Below are positions 34,130-45,635 of a stretch of DNA of 64,000 nucleotides, piece after piece (the stretch's first letter is position 1; every line of letters begins with the position of its first letter). Source of the stretch: Mesostigma viride (taxonomy: Eukaryota; Streptophyta; Mesostigmatophyceae; Mesostigmatales; Mesostigmataceae); NCBI GenBank assembly GCA_009746045.1, contig RPFO01000296.1:2848798-2912797 (forward strand). Direction: 5' to 3'. The translations under genes were made by a program, and so were the position numbers. The notes beneath the pieces were generated by a model. The model had not been told where the DNA came from. It saw nothing but the letters and a program-made list of their open reading frames with translations, and did no database searches.

Positions 34130-34392
34130 TGGGTTGATGTACTAGTAGTACGACGCGTGCTGGACGTGCCCGTGAGGGACGGAGCGTAGGATCGACGGTG
34201 CGGCGGGCCGGCGCGAGCGCGCGCGATGGGAAGCCCCCAAAGGAAGGCCGCCGAGCGTTCGCCCCCCGGCGTAGTAGGCCGGGCCGGTCGGCGGGCTCAA
34301 CCCGGCCTGCCGAAGCTTTCGGCAGAGGCCTCAAGGCCCCTGGTGGCGTAGTGCGTCCGAATAAGTGGGGGGCCTTGGCCCCCCCACCTTGT
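34130..34392 (+). repeat. Divergent satellite unit end with hairpin
   Basis: A diverged 3' portion of a unit, ending in the hairpin GTGGGGGGCCTTGGCCCCCCCAC followed by CTTGTCCCC. The stem sequence differs from units 1-5 but the shape is kept. Confidence 0.6.
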
Positions 34393-35374
34393 CCCCTAAT
34401 GTAACTACGATTTACGAAGCCCGAAAACTTTGGCCGCGGCCGTAGGCCGAAAGTGGGGCCGTCCCCCGCGCCCCCTAGCGCGGGAGCGGACGATGTCCAG
34501 GACCGTTGCGAGATGGCCAATCGCCGTAGTACAAAGAAAATCCCCAAACCTTGGAGATCGAGTCTCAGGAATTCTGAACGGGTGCTGAAACACTGAACAT
34601 GTTCAGACTTTTGCGGGCAGGTGGGGCGTCTCGCCAATCCGCGCGGCCTCAGGACATTACGGCGCGTTGACTCTTTTAACCGTCAAACAAAAAGTCGCGA
34701 ACCGATATCTGTACTAAAACTTTTCAAGGCACAGGACGTGGGATGTCAAATTTGATAAGCAAGCGGGACGAAATGACTGTTACGTTCTGAACGGAAACGT
34801 TCGCGTCTGAACAGGGGAAATAGAATCAAACGAGACGGAGGTTTCAGTTACGAACGAAAACGTTCATAGCGTTGCTGAACGGAAACGCAAAATTATATTT
34901 AGTATATCGAATGGTATGCGGAAATTGATTGTGGTTCAGTCCGAGCGGAGAAATTTGTCAGAATTTCACTGGAGATACGACCATAACGAAATTTCCAAGT
35001 ATCTGACGCTGAAAAATCTCTAAAGTATATCGAATGGTATGCTGAAATTCATAGTGGTTAAGTGTGAGCTGAAAATTTGTCAGAATTTCATTTTCGATAC
35101 GAACGTGACGAAATTTCCAAGTATCTCACGCTCGGAGAGCTTCCACGGTGTTCACGGGGAAGGGTCCGTTGCGCGTGGCGCACGGAGACGGTTCGTCCCG
35201 GTCGGAATCGTCCGCCCGCACGTCCTCCGTGGAAGGGTCTTGGCGCGTCGCGCGGGCCGGTGCGGTTGGCGCCCAGAAGGTCGACTATCGGCCTCTGGGC
35301 CGCTAGCGGCGAGTCACGTCCTCTCAAGTCGGGGAGGGGGGGCGATAGCCCCCCCTCCCCCACTTTTTTCTTGT
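34393..35374 (+). repeat. Satellite unit 4 (982 bp)
   Basis: Starts CCCCTAATGTAACTACG and ends with the same G-rich hairpin and CTTTTTTCTTGT. It forms a second block with unit 5, about 4 kb from the first. Confidence 0.93.
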
Positions 35375-36357
35375 CCCCTACTAGTAACTACGATTTATGA
35401 AGCCCGAAAACTTTGGCCGAGGCCGTAGGCCGAAGGTGGGGCCGTCCCACGGGCCCCCTAGCGCGGGAGCGGACGACGTACAGGACCGTAGCGAGATGGC
35501 CAATCGGCGTAGTACAAAGAAAATCCCCAAACCTTGGAGATCGAGTCTCAGGAAGTCTGAACGGGTGCTGAAACGCTGAACATGTTCAGACTTTTGCGGG
35601 CAGGTGGGGCGTCTCGCCAATCCGCGCGGCCTCAGGACATTACGGCGCGTTGACTCTTTTAACCGTCAAACAAAAAGTCGCGAACCGATATCTGTACTAA
35701 AACTTTTCAAGGCACAGGACGTGGGATGTGAAATTTGATAAGCAAGCGGGACGAAATGACAGTTACGTGCTGAACGGAAACGTTCGCGTCCGAACTTTGG
35801 AAATAGAATCAAACGAGACGGAACTTTCCGTTACGAACGAAAACGTTCATAGCGTTGCTGAACGGAAACGCAAAATTATATTTAGTATATCGAATGGTAT
35901 GCGGAAATTGATTGTGGTTCAGTCCAAGCGGAGAAATTTGTCAGAATTTCACTGGAGATACGACCGTAACGAATTTTCCAAGTATCTGACGCTGAAAAAT
36001 CTCTAAAGTATGTCGAATGGTATGCTGAAATTCATTGTGGTCAAGTCCGAGCTGAAATTTTGTCAGAATTTCATTTTCGATACGAACGTGACGAAATTTC
36101 CAAGTATCTCACGCTCGGAGAGCTTCCACGGCGTTCACGGGGAAGGGTCCGTTGCGCGTGGCGCACGGCGGCGGTTCGTCCCGGTCGGAATCGTCCGCCC
36201 GCGCGTCCTCCGTGGAAGGGTCTTGGCGCGTCGCGCGGGCCGGTGCGGTTGGCGCCCAGAAGGTCGACTATCGGCCTCTGGGCCGCTAGCGGCGAGTCAC
36301 GTCCTCTCAAGTCGGGGAGGGGGGGCGATAGCCCCCCCTCCCCCACTTTTTTCTTGT
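35375..36357 (+). repeat. Satellite unit 5 (983 bp)
   Basis: Ends at CTTTTTTCTTGT, after which the array stops abruptly at 36357. Confidence 0.93.
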
Positions 36358-36360
36358 AGC

Positions 36361-36500
36361 TGTACTAGCTATGGCAAGAATTAGGCAAAAGTATGCCTAA
36401 CGTTTTCAAGAGTTTGAGAAGGACTTGGAGCGGTCCGGCGCTTATTGTACTTGCCATGGCAAGAATTTGGTAAAAGTATCCATAACGTTTTCAAGAGTTT
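36361..36500 (+). repeat. 55-bp duplication, 85-bp period
   Basis: ATGGCAAGAATT(A/T)GG.AAAAGTAT and CGTTTTCAAGAGTTT occur at 36361-36415 and 36446-36500. Confidence 0.85.
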
Positions 36501-37037
36501 AAGGGGACTCGGCGCGGCGAATATTTTCCGCGCCAAAAAAATTCCGCGGTACTGTACCCTCCGTACCGTGAAAAGTGGGTGCACGGTGCGCGCACCCCTT
36601 GCGGAAGTGGCCATGGCGACTGCTTTTAGGCGAAACGTGACAAATCTGGCCCGCGGAAAGCAGAAACAATGCTCGATTGTTGGAGAAAATTAGTTACTGA
36701 TTCTAATTTATGGTGGGATGGTCATTGCGATCTATAATGTCGCGGGCTTTTTTTCTTTGCCATCGGCAGGGGGGGTCCGGCCTGAATTTCTGTCGGGATG
36801 AATAAAGTATAATGGATGCCTGCCGGTGTGATTGTCGATTGTTGCCAGTTTTGATGGTCGTAAGGAAAGCTAGTTTAATGACGTTTCTAAAGCCGTAAAA
36901 ATTCCCGCTGTTATCTTTACCTTTCCCGTCATTTTGCGGTAAGATAACATTAGGCCTGCGCGATGCGCGCCCAACCTCGATCTCCATGAAAGGGTGGCCT
37001 TTCTTGTCCGCCTGGGCACGAATAGATGCCCGTTATG
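36501..37037 (+). other. No gene recognised
   Basis: No coding sequence, array or element end recognised. Confidence 0.4.
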
Positions 37038-37045
37038 GTACGTTC

Positions 37046-38299
37046 TAGGGTTGGGTCCACGAGTACTAAGTCCACGAGTAGAAAAGGCGAGTACCGAGTA
37101 GTGAGTACTACTCACTACTCGGTACTCGCCATTTTTTTGGAGCCCGAGTAGTACTCGGTACTCGTACTCGCCGACTTTTTTTAGCCCGAGTAGTACTCGG
37201 TACTCGTACTCGCCGACTTTTTTTAGCCCGAGTAGTACTCGGTACTCGTACTCGCCGACTTTTTTTAGCCTGAGTAGTACTCGGTACTCGTACTCGCCGA
37301 CTTTTTTGAGCTCGAGTACTACTCACTACTCGTACTCGTGAAAGTATCAGATACTCGAGTAGTACACGAGTAGTACTCATGAACCTGAGATGGTCGAGTA
37401 GTACTCGAGTAGTACTCATGTTCTGAGGACAATCATCATGGTTGTCATGAATAGCGAGACATTCGACACGGGTCGACACTGGCTGGCCCGGCCTCACAAG
37501 TTCGCAGCCGGCTCGGAAAGGAAAAATGCCACCCACTGCCCTGCCCACGGCTACCGCCGCCATCATTCTCTTCTTGTCATCATGTCGGACTTGCAAGGCT
37601 GTTGAGCATTATTACAGTCCTGATTCACGCCTTAAGTTGGGTTGGCTTAAGTTGGGTTCACGCCTTAAGTTGGGTCGAATTGAATTCTGGCGTTCTTAGT
37701 TCAAAGTAGTTCAGAATACTATGTTTTAGTATCTTTAGTTCAAATTAGTAGAATTTAGTAGAGTCATTCACGCCTTAAGTTGGGTTCACGCCTTAAGTTG
37801 GGTTGACCCCTCAAAAACCACGAACCCAACTTAAGGCGTGAATGACTGTATTTATTTGTTGTCTCTTTTCATAAAGTATTGTTATTTTCAGAAAGTATAT
37901 ATATATTTGGCCCGTTACTTCATAGTTTTTTTTGTAAATTTTAGGGAAATTATATCAGCCAATAGTATCGCAGGTACTCGAGTAGTACTCGAGTACTACT
38001 CGGTACTCGTACTCGCCGACTTTTTTTAGCCTGAGTAGTACTCGGTACTCGTACTCGCCGACTTTTTTTAGCCTGAGTACTACTCGTTACTCGTACTCGC
38101 CTACTTTTTTGAGCTCGAGTACTACTCGCTACTCGTACTCGCCTACTTTTTTGAGCCCGAGTAGTACTCGGTACTCGTACTCGCCAAGTTTTTCTGAGCC
38201 CGAGTAGTACTTGGTACTCGTACTCGCCGACTTTTTTTAGCCTGAGTAGTACTCGGTACTCGTACTCGCTGCCAAAAATCCAGCGTGGACCCAACCCTA
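37046..38299 (+). mobile_element. hAT-like non-autonomous element built of 42-bp repeats
   Basis: The ends TAGGGTTGGGTCCACG and CGTGGACCCAACCCTA are perfect inverted repeats, flanked by an exact 8-bp duplication GTACGTTC (37038-37045, 38300-38307). An 8-bp duplication with a TAGGG-type end fits the hAT superfamily. The inside is two blocks (about 37090-37430 and 37975-38280) of a 42-bp unit GAGTAGTACTCGGTACTCGT plus CTCGCCGACTTTTTTTAGC. There is no transposase. Confidence 0.88.
37615..37848 (+). mobile_element. Mariner-like MITE nested in the hAT-like element
   Basis: Begins CAGTC..ATTCACGCCTTAAG and ends CTTAAGGCGTGAATGACTG, flanked by TA on both sides. CAGTC ends with a TA target are typical of Tc1/mariner. 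Internal direct repeats of CACGCCTTAAGTTGGGTT. It is 234 bp with no ORF. Confidence 0.78.
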
Positions 38300-38307
38300 G
38301 TACGTTC

Positions 38308-39936
38308 TTGTATTAAACGTCTTAATCTAGCGTTTTCCTGCTTTCTTAGCTCGTTGAGCGTAAGCTTTTTGCCTTCTTTCCGGCCAGATGCTGCCAGGAA
38401 GTTGCGGGTCCTGGCGCTGCATCGCTGGATTCCTGGATGTCTTTTAGCAAGTTCGTCTGTGACGTGGCTGGCTTTCTGCAGCGCGTGGCCTGCAACCTGT
38501 CGGGAAGGTGTAATGCTTTTATTTCCATGCTTCTCTGAAATTTCTTTTGCTTTATAGACAGTTGTGTTCGAGGAAATTCACGCGGTCTTCCTAAGCAGCG
38601 GCATCATTCCCCCAGATACTGACGAGCTGGCACCTGTCTCCTAAAGAAAGTGGCTCGTGCTTGTTAGAAAGGAGGCAGTGTGCATTTTGCGGGACACAAT
38701 GCTTTGGTGGCACATGCGTCAGGTAGGTTGTTCCAATGGTCTCTTCACCTTTCCCACTGAGTAAATGATAGCCTTTGTCATGCTAACCAGAGCAGCTAGC
38801 CACAGGTTGGCTGGATAAAAAGTCAGCTTATTTTCTCTTTATATACTGCGTGTGTGGTCCTCCACGTGTCCGGCTTGTTGGGCATTTTGGAAGAGGGTTT
38901 GTTGAAGATGTGTTGAAGATGTGTTAATGTTGGGTGGAACAACTTGGTTGTTGGCACAAAATCACACATTATTAGCCTGAGATAGGCATTACATATGCTG
39001 CTCAGGCGTGTCGTCCTACCAGCCTTGTTGTTAAGGGTAGACTCACAAGGCTGGCTGTGCCGATGGAGGGGTGGGGCGTATGACGCTCCGGACATCCTCC
39101 TCACACTCCGTGATCAAAGTGGGCATGTTTTTGGGTGTCTAGGGTAGCAAAACAGATGTCATTTTGGCTCAGCACTAGCTCAATTGTCTTTTAGCGTCTA
39201 CCCAGGTGGCATCACAGGAAAATCAATAACTTGAGCTACGCTTGTCAGAATGAGCTCAAACTTTGGGGTTGTGTTTCCCCCCACTCAGTGGAATTTCGCA
39301 TGTATGGATGACCCCATTCGATGTGTTGATGATTTTATTTATTTTTTTTGCTCAAAAAAGTACCGATTTTGCGGGGAAATTAATAACTCAAACAAATGTG
39401 ATTATTTTGACCATGTGAATAGCCCAGATTTTTTAGAAGTGGGGGAACTTTGCAGGAATGTATGGGCAGGTCATTTGGATAAGTGGTTTGTCTTGGGCAA
39501 AATATCTCATAAATAGCGTCTTTTTCTATTTTTAGCTCGCCACCGGTGCGTGGTTGGGGGTAGTACCCCCAACAAGTGGTGGCATGAATGCCCAAACATC
39601 ATATTTATGGTACTCAATCATCACTAGATGGTTCCCAAGTGCATTGGAACTGATATTCATTAAAGTCAGTTTTTCAGGCTTTTGGGCGTGCGAGTCCCCT
39701 TAAGAAGTATGTGAAGTGTTTTGTGCCCTGTGGTAATGAGCTGCACGACCTGACAGCTGGCAGTTCACACCAAGTACCTGGTAGCTGTGTACACAAGGTC
39801 GCAACTGTACGCGAAAGGCTTGGTGGCAAACTGGCAATAATCACCATGATAATCACTGAAAAAAAAAGTGATGCTTCCATGACGTAGCAACTGAACGTGC
39901 TTAAGCAAGTGAAAACGACGCAGGATTTTCGCCAAA
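38308..39936 (+). other. No gene recognised
   Basis: An 88-codon frame (39250-39516) and others show no known motif. Confidence 0.35.
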
Positions 39937-40285
39937 CTCCAAATACCCCCAACCAAGATGCTAGGAGTATCTACACTTCAAGGGCTTTCAGATTATATGC
40001 AATAATACCTTGGCTTTATCAAAGCATTTGGATGATAGCTCTACTCAAAGTTGGCCATGCAAAAGACGTACGATCTTTTTTCCCCAAGGAAAAGTCTACC
40101 CCCCGTAACTTCCAAGGTAGGGTAGGGAATCTCAATATCAACATTGGACAACTTAGTGGGATAGTCCAATGGTGGTTTCCTTGGGTCAGACCACCCGGAC
40201 AACCCATTAGACCTATATAAGGTGCTCATATACGTGTGTGGGTTACGCGCGCGTAAACAGCCAACTATGACATGCCATACAAGAA
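39937..40285 (+). repeat. Dispersed repeat R, intact copy
   Basis: A segment of about 350 bp from CTCCAAATACCCCCAACC to GTGGGTTACGCGCG. A second copy at 44937-45165 plus 50982-51095 is interrupted by the hAT-like element. This copy shows the uninterrupted site GTCCAATGGTGGTTTC (about 40164-40179). Confidence 0.85.
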
Positions 40286-40920
40286 TGCATTATAACAAGC
40301 TAAAAAAGTTTGCCAAAGGTGCTGGAATACAAACATGTTGCCTACCTGCACTAACGAAATGATATGCTCCAAAGAAATGCCATAAACTGGTCACTTTCAG
40401 GGCTAATACCGCTTTTTACAGCAGGCATGGAAGCTTGCTGAAAGGTGCACAAAACATCTCGTCAAATATAATGCATGGGAGACGTAATCCGCTGCAAAGG
40501 ACACGCAAACACGTCGCCGTACCTGGCTCGTTCACGTCCTGACCGGATTCCAATGGCCGGGACCCTCATATCTCACACATACCATTGCTTTACAGGCATA
40601 GTCGCCATAGCCGCATCATGCACGCATCGTTTATGATTACCAGTAGATGCTGCGTTCAAAGATTACCTATAAACGCGTCCGCATTCCCAGCAAACGCATC
40701 AGCGGACATCCCGTACCAAATCTGGATGCTTGGGCTGGCGCAGACTGCCCGGCCATGAGTATAAAATGGAAATATGATAAGCGATTACTCATCTGGCACT
40801 GACGACCAAGAAGGCAGTATTTTTCCACCTGAATATTCCCAATCCTATAAGTGTAGCTCTGCGGTTGTTCCATCGGAAGATTCAGCGCGAACTGTCCACC
40901 TGGCGCGAGGTGGGGATTTC
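40286..40920 (+). other. No gene recognised
   Basis: No feature supported. Confidence 0.4.
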
Positions 40921-41085
40921 ATTTCCACGCAGGCTTTCACCATTCGAATGGCGAAAGCCTGCGTGGAAATGATATTCTATTCGCGAGATTGTGAAATAAC
41001 CCTAATAGGATCGAATGGCTAAAGCCTGCGTGGACATAAAATTCTATTCACGAGGATGTGTAAACCCTGATAGCATCGACATTGT
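40921..41085. repeat. 50-bp palindrome and 68-bp tandem duplication
   Basis: 40921-40970 is a near-perfect palindrome (ATTTCCACGCAGGCTTTC and its complement around CCATTCGAATGG). Its right half and flank are repeated at 41013-41085. Confidence 0.85.
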
Positions 41086-41859
41086 TCGATAAACAGAATG
41101 CCCCCCTCGCCCAGACTCAAATGTCCCCACTTGCGCTGATAACCCGTTCTCGCGCAAGGTGCGGATTTCATCATGGCGTGTACCCTTCCGTGGCGTAACT
41201 CACGCATGTTGTAAATTACTCGTCCCCCTAAAAACGCTCAAGTCCCAATGCATCGAATATTTCTAGAAAAGGCTGCATGTTGCACCCTCGTTGTTGTTGT
41301 TGTGGGCGATCAGTATACGTCAAACGGATGCGTTGATTATCCTGAACCTTAAAGCTACAAATTGCAGCCAGTACTGGTACACCTGCAAGATGCGATGACA
41401 GTACACCCAGTGCCTCTCAGTCATACGGACAAGAACATATTATATATCTTACAAGTATCTTGGACGAAAAAAATACGAACCACATACAAGACATGACTCC
41501 AAGCGCCGTATCTGGGACCTAGTTGGCTACGAACTAAACACTTTTGTTTCGTTAACGAGTCGTAACGACAAAAGCGTTACACACTTTGAAAGTCTCCGTG
41601 AAGTTCAGAAAATTGTTCAGGACACGAACAGCTAGTGTCAGGCACGAAAAAATCTTGCTAGGGATACGGCTGTGCCGTATCTTTTCAGTACAAACAAACG
41701 TTACAACCACAAAATCAGATCCAGCCCGCGTACGTTAAAGTGCACCTGTCGAAACGGTATACTTTTAATGTACTTTTTCGTTTCCGCAACGTTAACAACT
41801 CGTATACCTTTACGACGCGTAGAAAAATCGCTTAGTGGAGGTCCCCCCCACCCCCACCC
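41086..41859 (+). other. No gene recognised
   Basis: 41690-41837 is the inverted partner of 23107-23250. The rest is unrecognised. Confidence 0.4.
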
Positions 41860-42090
41860 CCCTCTGCGAGGGCCCTCCATGATGCACTGGCGGATCCGTC
41901 ACCCCGGCCACCCCCAACCCCCCCAACCCCCCACCCACCCACCCACCCGGAGTTCTCCCCCCCCCTCTCCCCCCCCCCCCTCAGCGAGGGCCGGCCACGA
42001 CTATGCACTGGCGGATCCGTCCCCCGCACCCCCACCCCCGCACCCCCCCACCCACCCGGAGTTCCTCCCCCCCCTCTCCCCCCCCGAAAA
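41838..42090 (+). repeat. C-rich tandem duplication
   Basis: Two copies of about 110-125 bp, each with TGCACTGGCGGATCCGTC, CCCACCC runs and GGAGTTC.TCCCCCCCTCTCC. Long C runs could form i-motif or, on the other strand, G-quadruplex structures. Confidence 0.8.
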
Positions 42091-42109
42091 TACGAAATCC
42101 ATCAATCCT

Positions 42110-42240
42110 ACCGTCACTATAGAAGGCGACCCAATTTCGGTGATCCGACAGGTGGCAAGTCGCAAAAGATCGACCAACTACCCGCCAGTCAAGCTCAATC
42201 GACTCGCTAACGTCAAAATGTCGTGAGACGACTTTAAAGC
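42110..42240 (+). repeat. Dispersed repeat S, copy 1
   Basis: About 130 bp matching 57132-57262 with scattered differences (shared GACAGGTGGCAAGTCG and GTCAAGCTC.ATCGA.TCGC). Confidence 0.8.
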
Positions 42241-42270
42241 CCGCTGACCCATTTTTGGAACTTTCATACA

Positions 42271-42299
42271 AGAACGGGGGCTTCGCCCCCGGGCCCCCG
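42271..42299. repeat. G/C hairpin
   Basis: CGGGGGCTTCGCCCCCG: short perfect stem with a TTCG loop. Confidence 0.6.
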
Positions 42300-42921
42300 G
42301 TAGTAACCAATATTGTGCCTGTCCGGCGTTTGTGGCCGGTCTCCGGCCGGACACGTCACCTACTCTACTACAACCGTCTACGGAACGTGTGCACATTTAG
42401 GGCTCACTGAACGCGAGCAAATATTCCAGTCCGGGCGACCAACTGGAGTGAAAATCTGTGAAAATCGTACGCTAGTTCCTGGCCAATCGGAGATTCCGGA
42501 GACATTTGCCCTTCCCATTGCGCTACGGAGATGTGCGACTGAGGCCGTAAGCATTTGTAACCGTTGGGGTAACACAGCGAACACGTCTTGCACTTTGTTC
42601 ACTGTGCGATGTTCAGACGGAGGTACGTGTAAATTACGTATGCGTATATCATTGCTTGTGCGTTAGGTTTAGTTGTGACATTTATTGAGCGTTACGGAAG
42701 CATTTATATTTCATTGGTAAGGCAGGGAGGACCATGAGCGCGACATTAATCTATTCATCCATTAATTTATCACAACCGGTTATACCGTAGGACAATTTAC
42801 ACTAAAGTTGGTCGCCCGGAGTGGAAGCAATATATGCATTCATTGAGAATATTAGAGGCGGGTGAGAATGGCATGCAACATAGGGAAATTAAACCCCGAA
42901 AAGAAGAACCTGAAATATATG
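42300..42921 (+). other. No gene recognised
   Basis: An open frame of 117 codons (42313-42666) has no recognisable motif. The rest is AT-richer sequence without repeats. Confidence 0.35.
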
Positions 42922-43435
42922 TATCAAGGAGACAACCATGTATACCTGGCATTATATACTGCTTTACCAAAGATGCCCTCTACCTACATGCAGTTTCACC
43001 CATGGAGTATGCCCCTTAGATCAACCCCTGTCACGCAGTGCGTTACCAATGATGATAGGTATTGGGCATACGTACATGCAGCTTCACCCATGCCGTACGC
43101 CCCTCAGGTCAACCCCTGGCACGCACCGTGCCTTACCAATGACCGGACAGGTAAGGAGTACCTAGTGCAGTTTCGCCCATGCAGTATGCCCCTGAGATCA
43201 ACCCCTGTCACCTTTCTTTCCAGCACAACCCTTTGGTAAGAAACCAAAGCTTGCCACAAGGCCAAATTCAATATACGCATACGCATAATGCAACCTACGC
43301 AAGATATGTATACACATAACATACAGCCTTACCAATGATACTCCCTACCTGCATGCGTTTCACCCGTGCAGTATGCGGCATACGGGGCCCCCTCAGATCA
43401 ACCCATGTCACTTTCTTTCCAACACATCCGTTTGC
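42922..43435 (+). repeat. Degenerate tandem repeat, about 100 bp x 4
   Basis: Units share CTTACCAATGAT, CATGCAGTTTCACCCATG and CCCCTCAGATCAACCCCTG. The array starts next to TATCAAGGAGACAACCATG, a dispersed motif that recurs inverted at 43870-43884. Confidence 0.72.
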
Positions 43436-44044
43436 TAAAAATACACAAGCTGGTGAGCCTCCAAGCACAGTGAAGCCTCCAAGCACAGTGAAGCCGGTGC
43501 TAAGAAACGTTTAATTGCCTCAATATTTACATACAACTGAGCAGCCTGCAGCAAACACCTTCCAACAAACCACTCAAACACCACTCGATAAAACCCCGAC
43601 AGCCGACATGTTTCGCTTCTTAGCAACGTTATCAACGTGAGGTTATGCCTTCTTTCCCGTCAGATAGCGCCAGATCCCTTGCCATGCCGCCCTGCAGCGC
43701 CGCCGGAGTTTTAATGATGTTATCTACGTTGCATGCCTGTGAGGTGTCAAGGCGCGAGCCACCACAAAAGATGATCCCACCACAAAGTAGATCCCACCAC
43801 AAAAGGTATCGTCCCTCGCCCGGGGGCATAAGAAAGGGTCCGAATTCTCCCGATTTCTGGCCTGCGCTAGATGTCTCCTTGATAAAAATTTTCCCCCTTC
43901 CATGCAGGACGCGCATCCCGCGAGACTGGTGGCGCAAACCGATAGTTATGGAAATCTTGACGTAAAGCAGCACACTTTCGACTCAAAGGCCAGTATAAAC
44001 GCTTCCTTGCCGTTGATTGAATCCCACAACACCTGACTTTTCAA
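43436..44044 (+). other. No gene recognised
   Basis: Contains the inverted dispersed motif GATTTCTGGCCTGCG...TGTCTCCTTGAT at 43850-43884, shared with 14570 and 19660. Confidence 0.45.
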
Positions 44045-44490
44045 AATGCACAAACAACATCATTCAACGACCTTCTTTCACGGATTCGCATGATTTCTCT
44101 GCATTCCGCATGCTATCGTTGTCTTCGTCCCTTCGTGCCTTCGTTGCATCCGTTAAAATCTGTTGAAATCATTGAAACCAACGCTACCGAGCTGTCCTTT
44201 GGCACGCAGCGACTGCGCGGTCGCCACGACACGCAAAAACCAGGCAGCAACCGGGCAACATGCACAAACAACACCATTAAATCACCTTCTTTAATGGAAA
44301 TCGTGCGAATTCTCTGAATTCCGCATGCTATCCTTGTCTTCGTCCCATCGTGCACTCGTTGCGTCCGTTGAAATTATTGAAACAAACCCTTGCCGAGCTG
44401 TCCTCTGGCACGCAGCGACTGCGCAGTCGACATGCAAAGTGACGAACCAACACGCAGCGACTGGGCAACAATGCCGCAATTCTGTGGTCA
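44045..44490 (+). repeat. 217-bp tandem duplication
   Basis: ATTCCGCATGCTATC at 44103 and 44320 anchors two copies, each followed by GAGCTGTCCT.TGGCACGCAG and CGACTGCGC.GTCG. Confidence 0.82.
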
Positions 44491-44936
44491 AACTGACGCT
44501 AGTTCCCGGCCAATAACCGGGCAACAACCCCACCACGTTTGTCGCACACATACCGCTTGAATCGGTCGCAATGCCGAAATTCTGTGGTCAATAGGCCACG
44601 CTACTCGAATACGGAAGAGTTTGCGCAACACTTTTGTCAAGAGTTTGGGCAAACAACTTTCAGTAGGCCAGCCAAAACGCTGTCTGACAAAAGTTTGGCC
44701 GCAATGGTGGCACAAATGGGCCAAACTTTGGCGCGCAACCAGTGGACGCAACCAAGCCAACGGCACGCATGTAAGGGAACCCCTACGGTCGACCCCCCAA
44801 TCGCGGTCGCCGCGGAACGCTACTCGCACGCGGCAACAGTTTGCTTTTAGGGTTTGCGCAAACAAATCGCTGTCTAAAATTGTAATATAAAGGGCAACCC
44901 CTGAAAATGAAAAAAATCATAACTCACAGGCCACAA
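44491..44936 (+). other. No gene recognised
   Basis: Two short repeats (GCAATTCTGTGGTCAA at 44475 and 44577); no coding evidence. Confidence 0.4.
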
Positions 44937-45165
44937 CTCCAAATACCCCCAACCAAGATGCTAGGAGTATCTACACTTCAACGGCTTTCAGAATATGCAA
45001 TAAAACCATGGCTTTATCAAAGCATTTGGATGATAGCTCTAGTCAAAGTTGGCCAAAAGACGATCTTTTTTCCCCAAGGAAAAGTTTACCCCCCACTTTT
45101 TTCCCAGGGAGGGTAGGGAACCTCAATACCAACATTGGACAACTTAGTTGGATAGTCCAATGGGG
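44937..45165 (+). repeat. Dispersed repeat R, left part of interrupted copy
   Basis: Matches 39937-40171. It is broken at the hAT-like element and continues at 50982. Confidence 0.85.
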
Positions 45166-45635
45166 CAGTGACTGGCCATACGCCGTATTATACGCCGTAT
45201 TTAGCGTATTATGCGCGATACGCAAGCGGCGCGTACGAAAATGGGGTACTTTCATACGCAACGCGTATTTTTGAGCATTTTTGCGTATTTTCGCGTATTT
45301 TTGGCATATTTTTGGCTTACGAGGTGGGTGCATTTGCTTGCCTAGACTGCGGCGCGCCGACCTGTAGTAGGAACAAATAATTGCGTGATGAGCTAGCTAG
45401 TGTATAGTGCACTAAAGCTAAAAGCGCGTTCATTGTGACTTGTGAAGGCGGGAAGGTGAAGGCGGGAAGGCTGAAGATTCATCATCAAGAAGGTGATAAG
45501 CAACAGTATATTTGGAATAAACGTACACCTATTTATCTGGATCAAGAAGGTGATAAGGTGTGCCAGCAACGTCGTGGTCGTCTGGCACCTAGATCGTAGC
45601 ATATCGACATCCAGGCATGGCTGACACGTGAGTCA

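Noticed and set aside
34044-34637. 197-codon - strand ORF
   Set aside because: Spans the junction of a divergent satellite end and unit 4; composition artefact of GC-rich repeat DNA.
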